Shown piece by piece: positions 18,457 to 26,515 of a stretch of 64,000 nucleotides of DNA. The notes under the pieces are model-generated. The model searched no databases and was not told the origin of the DNA. It saw only the letters and a list, made by a program, of their open reading frames with translations. Location of the stretch: NCBI GenBank assembly GCA_947567625.1, contig CANONN010000013.1, forward strand, positions 1-64,000, given 5' to 3'. The translations under genes and the position numbers were made by a program. This DNA comes from an uncultured Roseburia sp. GTDB lineage: Bacteria > Bacillota > Clostridia > Lachnospirales > Lachnospiraceae. The stretch's first letter is position 1. Each line of letters opens with the position of its first letter.

Positions 18457-19515
18457 CTACATCATCTCTATAAACCGGTCAAACAGATACGCCGAATCCT
18501 GCGGTCCCGGGGATGCTTCCGGGTGAAACTGCACGGTAAAAATATGTTTCCCGACGTAGGAAAGGCCCTCGTTGGTTCCGTCGTTGACATTGACAAACGC
18601 CGGAACGGCAATCGACGAATCCAAATACTCCTCATCCACCACATAACCATGGTTCTGCGACGAAATATAGACGCGCCCGGTCGCCAGATCTTTTACCGGG
18701 TGGTTGCCGCCGCGGTGGCCGTATTTCATTTTGTGCGTATCCGCGCCGGTTGCAAGCGCCATGAGCTGGTGCCCCAAGCAGATGGCAAAAATCGGCGTGT
18801 CGGACTGATAAAGCTTTTTGATCTCCTCGATAATCCCGGTGCACTCTTTGGGGTCTCCCGGCCCGTTGCTGAGCATAATGCCGTCCGGCTCCGCCGCCAA
18901 GATCTCCTCCGCCGTTGTCCGCGCCGGGTATATCGTCACCTCGCAGCCCCGCCGGTTTAACGACTGGGCAATATTGTTTTTCGCCCCCAGATCAAGCAGC
19001 GCGACTTTTTTCCCCTTGCCGCGCAGTACGGATACTTCGGTACAGGTCACGCGGTCCACAACATTTCCGGTTTTATAAGCCTTTAGCCTTGGCAATATTT
19101 TCTCAAAGTCGTAATTTTCATCGGTCGTAATCATACCGTTCATCGTACCCTTTTCGCGCAGAATCTTTGTCAGCGCGCGGGTGTCTATGCCTGCGATGCC
19201 CGGGATATCATATTTGAGCAAAAAATCCTGTATCGTGCCCTCACAGCGGAAATTGCTTGGCATCCGGGACAGCTCCCGGACAATATAGGCGTCCGGCCAG
19301 GGTCTTTTTGATTCCATATCCGGCGTGATGCCGTAATTGCCGATCAGCGGATATGTCATAACCACCGCCTGTCCGGCATAAGAGGGGTCGGTCAGTACTT
19401 CCAGATAGCCGGTCATAGACGTATTGAATACGATCTCGCTGATCACTTCCTTCTCGGCTCCGATGCTGGTTCCGGTAAATACCGTCCCGTCTTCGAGTAT
19501 TAAAAATGCTTTCAT
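18457..19515 (-). CDS. carA: Carbamoyl-phosphate synthase small subunit (glutamine amidotransferase)
   Basis: A 352-residue subunit that hydrolyses glutamine and passes ammonia to CarB. The N-terminal CPSase small-chain domain includes [20 protein letters not shown]. The class I glutaminase domain has the nucleophile loop [12 protein letters not shown] and the catalytic His-Glu in [11 protein letters not shown]. The start is ATG 19515; the open frame extends to 19560, but the upstream codons carry the GGGAAAGGA ribosome site. It is the first gene of carAB. A leader of about 190 nt with several stem-loops and a terminator-like hairpin precedes it, suggesting attenuation. No UMP/PyrR binding-loop consensus is recognisable. 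Confidence 0.96.
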   Translation of the reverse strand: MKAFLILEDGTVFTGTSIGAEKEVISEIVFNTSMTGYLEVLTDPSYAGQAVVMTYPLIGNYGITPDMESKRPWPDAYIVRELSRMPSNFRCEGTIQDFLLKYDIPGIAGIDTRALTKILREKGTMNGMITTDENYDFEKILPRLKAYKTGNVVDRVTCTEVSVLRGKGKKVALLDLGAKNNIAQSLNRRGCEVTIYPARTTAEEILAAEPDGIMLSNGPGDPKECTGIIEEIKKLYQSDTPIFAICLGHQLMALATGADTHKMKYGHRGGNHPVKDLATGRVYISSQNHGYVVDEEYLDSSIAVPAFVNVNDGTNEGLSYVGKHIFTVQFHPEASPGPQDSAYLFDRFIEMM

Positions 19516-19558
19516 TCCTTTCCCTTGTCCTTTCCTTTGGCAAATATCAACGAAGCCC

Positions 19559-19702
19559 AAAAAAAAAAACGCTGCCGTTTTTTTCTGTCATTCTCGTATT
19601 CAATCTGGTTGCAGACAGATACCTGCTGTCTGCCCCGTTTCACCGGGCGCGCACAGCTTTTTGTGATCTGCCTGGCACACCCGTTTTACGGATTTTTTTA
19701 AT
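19559..19702 (-). promoter_or_regulatory. Structured carAB leader with terminator-like hairpin
   Basis: Reading the minus strand from the promoter: CCGT/ACGG stem (19691-19681), CACA/TGTG stem (19664-19651), CCCG/CGGG stem (19647-19634), an 8-bp stem GCAGACAG/CTGTCTGC (19633-19611), and finally AAAAAACG/CGTTTTTT (19583-19564) continuing into eleven T residues (to 19559). The last hairpin resembles a weak intrinsic terminator 44 nt before the carA start. Attenuation control is an inference; no known riboswitch consensus is recognised. Confidence 0.45.
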
Positions 19703-19709
19703 TAAAAGA

Positions 19710-19738
19710 ATTCTATCATATCAACCCTTGTTTTTCAA
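19710..19738 (-). promoter_or_regulatory. carAB promoter
   Basis: On the minus strand TTGAAA (19738-19733), 17-bp spacer, TAGAAT (19715-19710). The same hexamers and spacing recur before aroE. Confidence 0.65.
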
Positions 19739-19766
19739 CCTTTTTTCGAGACGAATCTGGCGGATT

Positions 19767-19987
19767 GTAACAGTTCAGCTCAGGACTTTGCACTCGCTGC
19801 AAAGTCCGTAAGAACGCGTATATCCAGCCAAGCGGGAATCCGGCTCTTTGTCGAAGACAAACTTTAAATGAGCCGGATTCCGTAACTATGAAGCCGAAGG
19901 CTGAATAGTTACGGCGGATTCCCTGCGATTCAACACTACTGGCCGCTAACTGCGCAGCAGGTGCGCAGTTGCAGGCTAAACTGTTAC
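19767..19987. repeat. MITE-like multi-hairpin repeat, long copy
   Basis: The ends are inverted repeats (GTAACAGTTCAGC at 19767 against GGCTAAACTGTTAC ending at 19987). Inside are four hairpins: GGACTTTGCA/TGCAAAGTCC, GAATCCGGCTC/GAGCCGGATTC, CGTAACTAT/ATAGTTACG and AACTGCGCA/TGCGCAGTT (19948-19970). No ORF. The last 74 bp (19914-19987) match 31722-31795 with 11 differences and no gaps. The element begins 13 bp after the stop codon of the GNAT gene. Confidence 0.75.
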
Positions 19988-20000
19988 GACAGATCGTACT

Positions 20001-20594
20001 CTAGTAGAGTAAAAGGCTATATATAATGGAAACAACGACCGCGGCGGCGCTGAGCAGAAAAAGCACGACCAGAATAAATACCAGCGTCCCCGTGCTAACG
20101 CCCTTGCCCTTCGGCGGCACGGGCTGCATATAGGCGGCAAAGCGGTATTCCAGCGGGCAGAAATCCACACCGGAAGATATTTCCGGCATCTGCGTAAAGC
20201 CGTTCTTAATGAAAAAGCCGGCCGATGCCGCCGGGATGGCGTGAACCGTTATACGGCCCGCCCGCAGCACATGCTCTGCAAAACCCGCCATCTCCTGCAA
20301 CATCGCTGCCCCAATCCCCCTCTTCTGATAATAGGGATGCACATAGAGCATGGTGATATGGGCATCGCTCTGCATCGCTCCCACCGCACAGAGTGTCTGG
20401 CCCTCAATGGCTCCCCACAGCAGCAGTCTCTCCGCCCGAAACTGCTCTGTCAATGCCTGCGGCTGCATATAATCATAAAACTGCCGCACCATAGCGGGGT
20501 CCTGTACCTGAGGTTTGGCACTGTATTCATAGATTCCTGTCGCCAGTTTTATGACGCTTAACAATTCATTTTCTTTCATTCTGCGAATTTCCAT
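20001..20594 (-). CDS. GNAT-family N-acetyltransferase with C-terminal membrane anchor
   Basis: A 197-residue protein. The GNAT fold covers about residues 1-145; the acetyl-CoA binding motif is MLYVHPYYQKRGIGAAMLQEM (Q/R-x-x-G-x-G/A type), followed by the late strand FFIKNGFTQMPE. After it, residues 160-165 are Lys-rich and 168-193 form a single strongly hydrophobic helix (LVFILVVLFLLSAAAVVVSII), leaving only a few residues outside. A membrane-tethered GNAT is unusual but known in Firmicutes. Substrate unknown. It starts at ATG 20594; the MITE-like repeat follows immediately downstream. Confidence 0.85.
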   Translation of the reverse strand: MEIRRMKENELLSVIKLATGIYEYSAKPQVQDPAMVRQFYDYMQPQALTEQFRAERLLLWGAIEGQTLCAVGAMQSDAHITMLYVHPYYQKRGIGAAMLQEMAGFAEHVLRAGRITVHAIPAASAGFFIKNGFTQMPEISSGVDFCPLEYRFAAYMQPVPPKGKGVSTGTLVFILVVLFLLSAAAVVVSIIYSLLLY

Positions 20595-20697
20595 CGTTCT
20601 TTGCCTTTCTCCTGAATCTGCCGTCCTGCCCGTTGTTTCCTGCGGCCTGACGAATGTTTCCTATATAATGATTGGCCAGTCCTTTTTATTTTGGTAT

Positions 20698-21300
20698 TTA
20701 TATACTGCGCAGATGGTCTCTCTCCTCGCGCCCTCTCCCAAACAGCCGCGCAAAGACTGACTCACGCCTGTCCGTGGGCTGCTGATCTTGCTCCGTGGGA
20801 GCGGGCAGTATCTGATCGGAAAAGCGCAGCTCCTCGAGTCCGTCTAAATGATTGATCTTTTGGCACATCATGCGCAGACTGTCGAACGCGGCGTTCATCA
20901 TGCGCTTGGCGTTGCCTGCCATGCGGTTGTCAAACTCCTGCCTGTTCTCTATGCCCTCTCCGGCCAGACAGTCATCGCCCAAAACGCGGAGTAAAATCAG
21001 CCGGTCGCGCTGCTCTTTGCGCACGACACTTAAAAACCTGCTCACCAGCACATTGTGGCTCTCCTCTTCCGTGTAAGACAGAAACGTCTCCAGGCGCGCC
21101 TCGCCGGGAAAACCCACTTCATACTGCCTGTTATACACCCGGCAGATCTGCTCCGCCACGGAGCGCAGCAATATGCCGCACTGCCTGGGCTGTCCCCAAT
21201 AGACCTGCTCCGCCTCCGCCAGCGTGTGCGCCATGTCAACATAGATATCGTTCATCCATTGCAGAGGACATTTTGCCTGCTCCAAAAAATCAAAATTCAT
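20698..21300 (-). CDS. Uncharacterised cytoplasmic helical protein
   Basis: A 200-residue, soluble, mostly helical protein without signal peptide or membrane segments. The segment GQPRQCGILLRSVAEQICRVYN (about residues 35-57) resembles the 'R-x-x-x-E' helix of DUF4145-like domains, which occur alone or on restriction enzymes; this resemblance is weak. A second region, HNVLVSRFLSVVRKEQRDRLILLR, is also helical. The C-terminal ~35 residues are charged and probably disordered. It starts at ATG 21300, 27 bp after the aroE stop region in the opposite reading order (aroE lies downstream on the same strand). I do not recognise a function. Confidence 0.6.
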   Translation of the reverse strand: MNFDFLEQAKCPLQWMNDIYVDMAHTLAEAEQVYWGQPRQCGILLRSVAEQICRVYNRQYEVGFPGEARLETFLSYTEEESHNVLVSRFLSVVRKEQRDRLILLRVLGDDCLAGEGIENRQEFDNRMAGNAKRMMNAAFDSLRMMCQKINHLDGLEELRFSDQILPAPTEQDQQPTDRRESVFARLFGRGREERDHLRSI

Positions 21301-21327
21301 ACCGGTAAGCCCGCCTTTCCCAAAACA

Positions 21328-22197
21328 TCAGCTGAAAAATAAGTGCTTCACTTCCTCCACCGGCATATCCTTGCCGGTATAAAGCTTAAATGCCGATACC
21401 CCCTGCCATAGCAGCATACCCTTGCCGCTGATGCAGGTACATCCCGCCTCCCTGGCCTCCCGCAAAAGCCTGGTCTCCTCAGGATTATAGACGGCGTCCG
21501 CCACCACAAGGCCCGGCCGAAATGCGCGCAAGTCTTTGACCACGCTCTCATTCTCCATCGGCTTCATGCCGACAATCGTGGCGTTGACAAAAATATCGCT
21601 CGCCGCGATCTCCTCCGTCATTTTCGCCGTATCGGCGATATCATAGACGTTTACCACAATCCCAGACACCTCGTTGCGAATCTTCTCCGCGGTCTCTATG
21701 GTGCGCGCAAAGAAATCGTCCTTGATGTTAAAAATCGCAAGCTCTCTCGCTCCGTCTAAGGCGCACTGCACCTGAATGGCCGTAGCCGCTCCGCCTCCGC
21801 CCGCGACGGCAACCTTTTTCCCTCTTACGTCAATGCCGTGATCTTTGAGGTTGTTCACAAAGCCCTCTCCGTCTGTGATATATCCGACCAGCCTGCCATC
21901 CTCATTGACAATGGTATTGACCGCCCCGATAATGCGCGCCGCCAGCGAAAGCTCGTCCATATACTTTGCCGCCTCCGTCTTGCACGGCATCGTCACATTC
22001 ATCCCGCGCATCCGAAACAGCTTCATAGCCGAAAGCGCCTCTTTCACCTGCTCCACCTTGATATCAAACGCCACATAGGCATAGTCCAAACCCAATTTTT
22101 CAAAACTGTAATTGTACATCGCCGGCGAACCGGAATGTCCCACCGGGGAACCGATCAGCGCCAACAGCCCCGTATGTCCCGAAATTCTCTTTTCCAA
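21328..22197 (-). CDS. aroE: Shikimate dehydrogenase
   Basis: A 289-residue enzyme reducing 3-dehydroshikimate to shikimate with NADPH, step four of the chorismate pathway. The substrate pocket is marked by IGSPVGHSGSPAMYN (Ser residues) and the catalytic Lys in NVTMPCKTEAAKYMDEL, with Asp in YITDGEGF. The Rossmann glycine motif is VAGGGGAATAIQ, and the conserved end is GKGMLLWQGVSAFKLYTG. Slightly longer than E. coli AroE, closer to the quinate/shikimate dehydrogenase group, so quinate use cannot be excluded. It has its own promoter (22232-22260) although aroK lies 318 bp upstream in the same direction. Confidence 0.94.
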   Translation of the reverse strand: MEKRISGHTGLLALIGSPVGHSGSPAMYNYSFEKLGLDYAYVAFDIKVEQVKEALSAMKLFRMRGMNVTMPCKTEAAKYMDELSLAARIIGAVNTIVNEDGRLVGYITDGEGFVNNLKDHGIDVRGKKVAVAGGGGAATAIQVQCALDGARELAIFNIKDDFFARTIETAEKIRNEVSGIVVNVYDIADTAKMTEEIAASDIFVNATIVGMKPMENESVVKDLRAFRPGLVVADAVYNPEETRLLREAREAGCTCISGKGMLLWQGVSAFKLYTGKDMPVEEVKHLFFS

Positions 22198-22231
22198 CTG
22201 TCATCTTCCTCCCAAAAATTCTCTCGTTTTT

Positions 22232-22260
22232 ATTCTAACTATTTTGTAGTGTTTTTTCAA
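22232..22260 (-). promoter_or_regulatory. aroE promoter
   Basis: On the minus strand TTGAAA (22260-22255), 17-bp spacer, TAGAAT (22237-22232), 35 bp before the aroE start. Confidence 0.65.
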
Positions 22261-22311
22261 TAACATTCGTGCTTTTCCATAAAAAAGCGATAACAAAGAT
22301 ATGATTATTCC

Positions 22312-22340
22312 AAAAAAAATCCACCATTTGCATGGTGGAT
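22312..22340 (-). terminator. Intrinsic terminator downstream of aroK
   Basis: ATCCACCAT (22319-22327) pairs with ATGGTGGAT (22332-22340) around a 4-nt loop. On the minus strand the stem runs into eight T residues. It lies 175 bp after the aroK stop, so the aroK 3' untranslated region is antisense to the small ORF at 22361-22459. Confidence 0.85.
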
Positions 22341-22360
22341 TTGTAAAAGGGGGAGAATTT

Positions 22361-22459
22361 ATGAAAAAAATGTTATCACCTCATGTGATAGTTATACTAT
22401 ATACTTTAATTATGACCCTGTCTTGTATAAATTTTGAATTCTATTTGAAGAATTCTTAA
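22361..22459 (+). CDS. Candidate 32-residue hydrophobic small protein
   Basis: ATG 22361 follows GGGGGAG at 5 nt, an excellent ribosome site, and the frame closes at TAA 22457. The peptide is MKKMLSPHVIVILYTLIM, then TLSCINFEFYLKNS: two Lys, one hydrophobic segment of about 17 residues, and a short polar end. That outline fits a small membrane peptide, such as a type I toxin-like product or a regulatory peptide. Its entire length is opposed by the putative aroK 3' transcript. A -10-like TATGAT lies at 22300-22305 but no good -35 is seen. Whether it is expressed is unknown. Confidence 0.4.
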   Translation: MKKMLSPHVIVILYTLIMTLSCINFEFYLKNS

Positions 22460-22514
22460 CAATTTGTACATATTTGACAATAGAACGTTTTTTACCGGTA
22501 TGTAACCTTTCGGC

Positions 22515-23168
22515 CTATCCCACAGCCAATTTTTGTACCAGCTCGGCACAGATCGCCGCCACATCTTTGTGGTCGGTAGCCACAGTGATATCCGCCGCCT
22601 TCTGATACGCTTCCCGGCGCTTTTCCATCAACTGCGCAATATATTCGACGTTCATATTTCCGTTTAAAATCGGGCGCTCCGTAGAATTTTTGACGCGCTC
22701 TAACGTAGTCTGGGGCGTCGCGGTGAGGAGCACAATGCGGCTGCTCTTTTTGAGATTTGCCACATTCTCTTCCCGCATCACCAGGCCGCCGCCGCAGGAA
22801 ATGACAGCCTGTCCCATATCCTCTAACGAACATACCGTTTTGCTCTCCAGATCTCTAAAATATGGCTCGCCGTACTTGTCAAATAGGTCCGTGATCGACA
22901 TTCCCTCCTGTTTCACGATCATCGCGTCCGTGTCGCGTTCCACCAGGGCAAGCGCCCGCTTCAGATACCGCGATACCGTGCTCTTGCCGGCCCCCATGAA
23001 ACCGATCAGCGCAATGCTTTTCGTTCCGCCTGCAAGCGCATTGAGCAGGGCAAGATTCTTCTGCGCCTCCCGCACGTCGTACTCCCCGCTTCCGACCAGC
23101 GCCACGCGCTCCGCAAGCAGTGCGGCCATTTTCTTGTCACAAAGCCTTAACTCTTTTTCCATATCCAT
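22515..23168 (-). CDS. aroK: Shikimate kinase with N-terminal chorismate-mutase-like helix
   Basis: Phosphorylates shikimate with ATP. The kinase domain starts near residue 51: P-loop GFMGAGKST, shikimate-binding DTDAMI and FRDLES, the SCGGGLV glycine loop and the lid with STERPILNG. The first ~45 residues, MEKELRLCDKKMAALLAERVALVG, resemble the first helix of AroQ-type chorismate mutases (L-x-x-L-L-x-E-R-x-x-L-V) but are far too short for that enzyme. Start ATG 23168 follows GGGGA; the open frame upstream is repeat DNA. A three-hairpin repeat element occupies the 127-bp gap after map. Confidence 0.92.
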   Translation of the reverse strand: MDMEKELRLCDKKMAALLAERVALVGSGEYDVREAQKNLALLNALAGGTKSIALIGFMGAGKSTVSRYLKRALALVERDTDAMIVKQEGMSITDLFDKYGEPYFRDLESKTVCSLEDMGQAVISCGGGLVMREENVANLKKSSRIVLLTATPQTTLERVKNSTERPILNGNMNVEYIAQLMEKRREAYQKAADITVATDHKDVAAICAELVQKLAVG

Positions 23169-23173
23169 ACAAA

Positions 23174-23265
23174 TCCCCATTTCTGCGCACGTTTTTTGCG
23201 CATAACAAATTTGTGACAAGTGCGCGCAGACACAAATTTACGTGTGAAAAAGGTATTTTTCACAC
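23174..23265 (-). repeat. Three-hairpin repeat element, copy 2 (upstream of aroK)
   Basis: On the minus strand the order is: 10-bp stem with 4-nt loop (23265-23242), 9-bp stem AAATTTGTG/CACAAATTT with a 15-nt loop containing TCTGCGC (23239-23207), paired TGCGCA hexamers (23202-23184), then GCAGAAATGGGGA. The distance from GCAGAAATG to the start codon is the same as in copy 1 (9712-9820). Stem sequences differ between the copies but complementarity is kept. Confidence 0.75.
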
Positions 23266-23295
23266 TAATCTCCATTTTCAACTGAACCTCCGGGT

Positions 23296-24171
23296 TTACC
23301 AGCAGAGCACCTCATGCCCTTCCTCGGTGACAAGCACCATGATCTCCCACTGTGCCGAGGGGAGCCCGTCCTGGGTATACACCTCCCAGTCATTCTCGTC
23401 GTCCACATAGATCTCAACCTTGCCCATGTTTACCATCGGCTCGATCGTGAAGATCATGCCCGGCACCAGAAGCATCTCCGTACCGCTCTTACTGTTGTAG
23501 CCTACCCACGGCTCCTCGTGAAACTCAAGGCCTACGCCATGTCCGCCGATCTCCCGCACCACGGTATATCCGTTGGCAAACGCGTGATCGTGTACTGCCT
23601 GGCCCATATCGCCCAGAAATCCCCACGGCTTCACCTGCTCGAGCCCTTTCACTACGCACTCCTTGGTCACGTCCACAAGCCTGCGCTTTTCGGGCGTGAT
23701 CTCCCCGATACAAAACATCCGGGACGAATCGGAAAAAAAGCCGTTTAAAATCGTAGAACAATCGACATTGACGATATCCCCCTCTTTTAAGATCACATTC
23801 TTGGATGGAAAACCGTGACATACCTGTTCGTTGACCGAGGTACAAACGGAATAGGGATAGCCCTCATAATGTAAGGGCGCCGGGATGCCGCCCATTTCGG
23901 TTGTGATATCATACACGATCTTGTCGATTTCCGCGGTGTCCATCCCCGGATGGATATGCTCCTCAATATAATCCAACACTGCGATATTGATTTTACAGCT
24001 TTCTTTGATTCCCGCGATCTGAGCCGGTGTTTTGATAATATCATGGGGCGGCACGATATGCCCATGATTCGCATACATCGCTATCTTTTCATCAAAAGCC
24101 TGATGGCACACCTTGTACTTTTTCCCGCTCCCACACCAGCATGGGTCGTTTCTGCCAATTTTAAATGTCAT
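23296..24171 (-). CDS. map: Methionine aminopeptidase type I with N-terminal SEC-C zinc motif
   Basis: Removes the initiator methionine from nascent proteins. Residues 6-23 form a SEC-C-like metal-binding motif (GRNDPCWCGSGKKYKVCH), which probably docks the enzyme at the ribosome or nucleic acid. The pita-bread catalytic domain follows, with the five metal ligands in NVDCSTILNGFFSDSSRMF (two Asp), GGHGVGLEFHE (His), TIEPMVN (Glu) and AQWEIMVLVTEEG (Glu). In the last segment the usual E-H-T is E-I-M. Total 291 residues. The gene sits between the SurA-N-like gene and aroK on the same strand. Confidence 0.95.
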   Translation of the reverse strand: MTFKIGRNDPCWCGSGKKYKVCHQAFDEKIAMYANHGHIVPPHDIIKTPAQIAGIKESCKINIAVLDYIEEHIHPGMDTAEIDKIVYDITTEMGGIPAPLHYEGYPYSVCTSVNEQVCHGFPSKNVILKEGDIVNVDCSTILNGFFSDSSRMFCIGEITPEKRRLVDVTKECVVKGLEQVKPWGFLGDMGQAVHDHAFANGYTVVREIGGHGVGLEFHEEPWVGYNSKSGTEMLLVPGMIFTIEPMVNMGKVEIYVDDENDWEVYTQDGLPSAQWEIMVLVTEEGHEVLCW

Positions 24172-24289
24172 GTCTCTCGTCTCGATTCTTTTTATAATAT
24201 TTTCGTGTCACACCGGGCCCCACCCGCTTGTGATCCCAGCCTGCCCTGCGCTGCATTTCCTCTGTAAGGCTCCGCTTTCTTCCATCCGC

Positions 24290-24943
24290 TCAGTGATTCA
24301 GCGTCACCCCGCCAAATTTGATGCGCTGCCAGATTTCGCCCTCCTCATAATCGTGCTCCTCCAGCAGTTTTAAATAGGCTTCGCCCGTATACGAATACGC
24401 CTCAAACTCCTTCTCATAAAAGGCCGCAAGATAGGACTGATACTTCTCCGCGAGGGCAATCCGCCGCATCGTCTCGCCGATCTCTTCTTTGGTAACGCCG
24501 AGCGCCTTCTTCTGCTTGTCGCTTAGATCGCTCCAAAAGTCCGTCAGGGCATCGGCTGCATACTGCTCCTCCTCCTTGGTGAGAACAATGCCCTCCGCCC
24601 GCGAGGATTCGTAAAAAATCGCATCGTGCACGGCCATCTCGATCACGCTCTGCTTCGCTTTGGTGCGGAAAAAGGTATGATTCGTAAATGCATTCCAGAA
24701 AGCACCGGTGTTTTCGTCGTCATAGATCATGGCATAGTATTCTACCAGCCCTTCCTCATAAGCGACATAGAATGCCACATCCCGCACCAACAGCTCGTCC
24801 CCGTCCACGATTGCCACAACCTCATCGAGCGCCTCGTGAAAGGCGACAGTGCCTCTTTGACTGCCCCGGCCAAGCGCATAAATCATCAGACACACCATGA
24901 CCGCCGCGACAACAACGACAAATTTAACCGCCTGTTTGTTCAT
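24290..24943 (-). CDS. Membrane-anchored SurA-N-like protein without a PPIase domain
   Basis: A 217-residue protein with a single N-terminal membrane segment (KFVVVVAAVMVCLMIYALG) and the rest outside. The region VVAIVDGDELLVRDVAFYVAYEE resembles the start of SurA/PrsA chaperone N-domains (x-V-A-x-V-[ND]-G-x-x-[IL]), and the helices TKAKQSVIEMAVHDAIFYESSRAEGIVLTKEE continue that pattern. No parvulin domain follows, so a chaperone-like or substrate-holding role is possible but not shown. It starts at ATG 24943, 19 bp after the NlpC/P60 gene, suggesting coupled expression with a cell-wall hydrolase. Confidence 0.65.
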   Translation of the reverse strand: MNKQAVKFVVVVAAVMVCLMIYALGRGSQRGTVAFHEALDEVVAIVDGDELLVRDVAFYVAYEEGLVEYYAMIYDDENTGAFWNAFTNHTFFRTKAKQSVIEMAVHDAIFYESSRAEGIVLTKEEEQYAADALTDFWSDLSDKQKKALGVTKEEIGETMRRIALAEKYQSYLAAFYEKEFEAYSYTGEAYLKLLEEHDYEEGEIWQRIKFGGVTLNH

Positions 24944-24961
24944 ATAATCCCCTCCATCCTG

Positions 24962-26293
24962 CTACAGCACCCTGCGGATGGTGGATATGGTGCGGTAGGT
25001 TGCGGTTCCGTAGCAGACGCCGGTCCGCGGTGTAGACGCATGAATGATCTGCCCGTTTCCGATATAGATTGCCACATGTCCCGGATAACAGATAATATCG
25101 CCCGGCTGGGCATTTTCATAGCTCACGGCCTTACCGCAGCTTTGCATGCCGTAGGATGTGCGCGGCAGGGAAATGCCGAATTTGGCAAACACCGCCATCA
25201 CAAAATAAGAACAGTCGGTTCCGTTTGTCAGACTGTTGCCGCCGAGCACATAGGGCGCGCCCAAAAACTGTGTGGCATAGGACACCACGGCGCTGCCGCT
25301 GACTCCGGTCGTATAGGCGGGATTCGAGCCGCCGTCTGTCAGGCCGCTGGTATTCCCGGCATTGCCGGTTCCCCCGGCCCCCCCGGTCGTCGCGCCGCCG
25401 GCTCCCCCGGCCGCGCTCTCAGAAGATGTGGCTGCCGTCTGTGCACTTTGGGATGATTTGGTCTTATCGTTCTTTTCTTTCTCCTTCTTGCGCTTTTCCT
25501 CCTCCGCTTTCTTGCGTTCCGCCTCCTGCCTTGCCTTCTCTTTGGCGATGATCTGATTCTGTTCCTGCACCGTCTTCGCATATTGGCTGGCAAGCGTCTG
25601 CGCGCTGGCAAGCTTGGCGTTAAAGTTGTCCATCTCGGCGCCCTTCTTCGCTATGATGGACTCCAACTGCCCCTGCTGCTCTTCGTAGCTTAGTTTGAGC
25701 TCCTCCATCTCTTCCATCTCGTTGTCCAGCTGTACCGTCAGCGCTTCCACCTGCGCTACGGTATCCTGGTACTGGCCAAGCAGTGTTCTGTCGTAATCAT
25801 ACACTTCATTGACATATTCGGCTCTGTTCAAAAAATCAGTGAAGCTGTCCGCCTCGAGCAGCGCGGCCAGAAACGACTGATTGCCGTTTTCATACATATA
25901 TTGAATCCGCTGCTTCATGGCCTCATACTGCGCCGCCTCCTCCTGATTGGCGATCACGAGGGCAGCGTCGGCCTCCTCAATCTTAAGCTCCTGGTTGGCA
26001 ATATCGCCCTGCAAGATCTCCATGTCGGTCAAAAGGCGCATCAGCTCGTCATCATACCGGTTCATCTCGGCCTGTAAGCTGTTCTGCGCCGCATGGATAT
26101 TGTCGATCTGCCGGTTGACCTCATCCAAATCCTCCTGCGCCTGCGCTTTCTTGCTCTCTGCATTCTTAATCACGGAAGCAAACGCCGGTCTCGCACAGAC
26201 AATGCCAAGGGCGCCAATGAGGACGAGCGCCGTTATTTTTTTTGCCGCATGTCGTTTCCCTGTGTGCTTTCTCCTGTTTTCTTTTCTCTCCAT
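24962..26293 (-). CDS. Secreted NlpC/P60 peptidoglycan hydrolase with coiled coil
   Basis: A 443-residue exported cell-wall hydrolase. An uncleaved or signal helix (KITALVLIGALGIVCA) precedes a long coiled coil (about residues 40-270, rich in Glu/Gln/Lys/Ala), like PcsB/CwlO-type enzymes that are held inactive until activated by FtsEX. A low-complexity Gly/Ala/Ser linker (275-330) leads to the NlpC/P60 domain: catalytic Cys in NGTDCSYFVMAVFAKFG, His in YPGHVAIYIGNG, and the third polar residue in IIHAS. It likely cleaves gamma-D-Glu-diaminopimelate stem peptides during division or elongation. It is followed closely by the SurA-N-like gene. Confidence 0.93.
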   Translation of the reverse strand: MERKENRRKHTGKRHAAKKITALVLIGALGIVCARPAFASVIKNAESKKAQAQEDLDEVNRQIDNIHAAQNSLQAEMNRYDDELMRLLTDMEILQGDIANQELKIEEADAALVIANQEEAAQYEAMKQRIQYMYENGNQSFLAALLEADSFTDFLNRAEYVNEVYDYDRTLLGQYQDTVAQVEALTVQLDNEMEEMEELKLSYEEQQGQLESIIAKKGAEMDNFNAKLASAQTLASQYAKTVQEQNQIIAKEKARQEAERKKAEEEKRKKEKEKNDKTKSSQSAQTAATSSESAAGGAGGATTGGAGGTGNAGNTSGLTDGGSNPAYTTGVSGSAVVSYATQFLGAPYVLGGNSLTNGTDCSYFVMAVFAKFGISLPRTSYGMQSCGKAVSYENAQPGDIICYPGHVAIYIGNGQIIHASTPRTGVCYGTATYRTISTIRRVL

Positions 26294-26515
26294 CTTTCTT
26301 CTGTCTCCCGTTCTCTGAAAATGCCTCTTTCCGTGCTGTATCTCTATTTTCTATCCTCTCTTGATTCTTTTCTGTCCTCTTTTTATTATCTCTTTGCGCG
26401 GAAAGGGACGAAAGTCCTACATCCTCCGTCAAACCTTAGTCCCTCCCGCACCGGGCGGCTTCCGCTCGTAACCATTTCAAAGTATATCACAAAACAACGG
26501 CAGAAAAAAGACGGT

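Noticed and set aside
19516-19710. PyrR binding loop or known riboswitch in the carAB leader
   Set aside because: I could not find the PyrR anti-antiterminator consensus or a recognisable riboswitch core; only generic stems and a terminator-like end.
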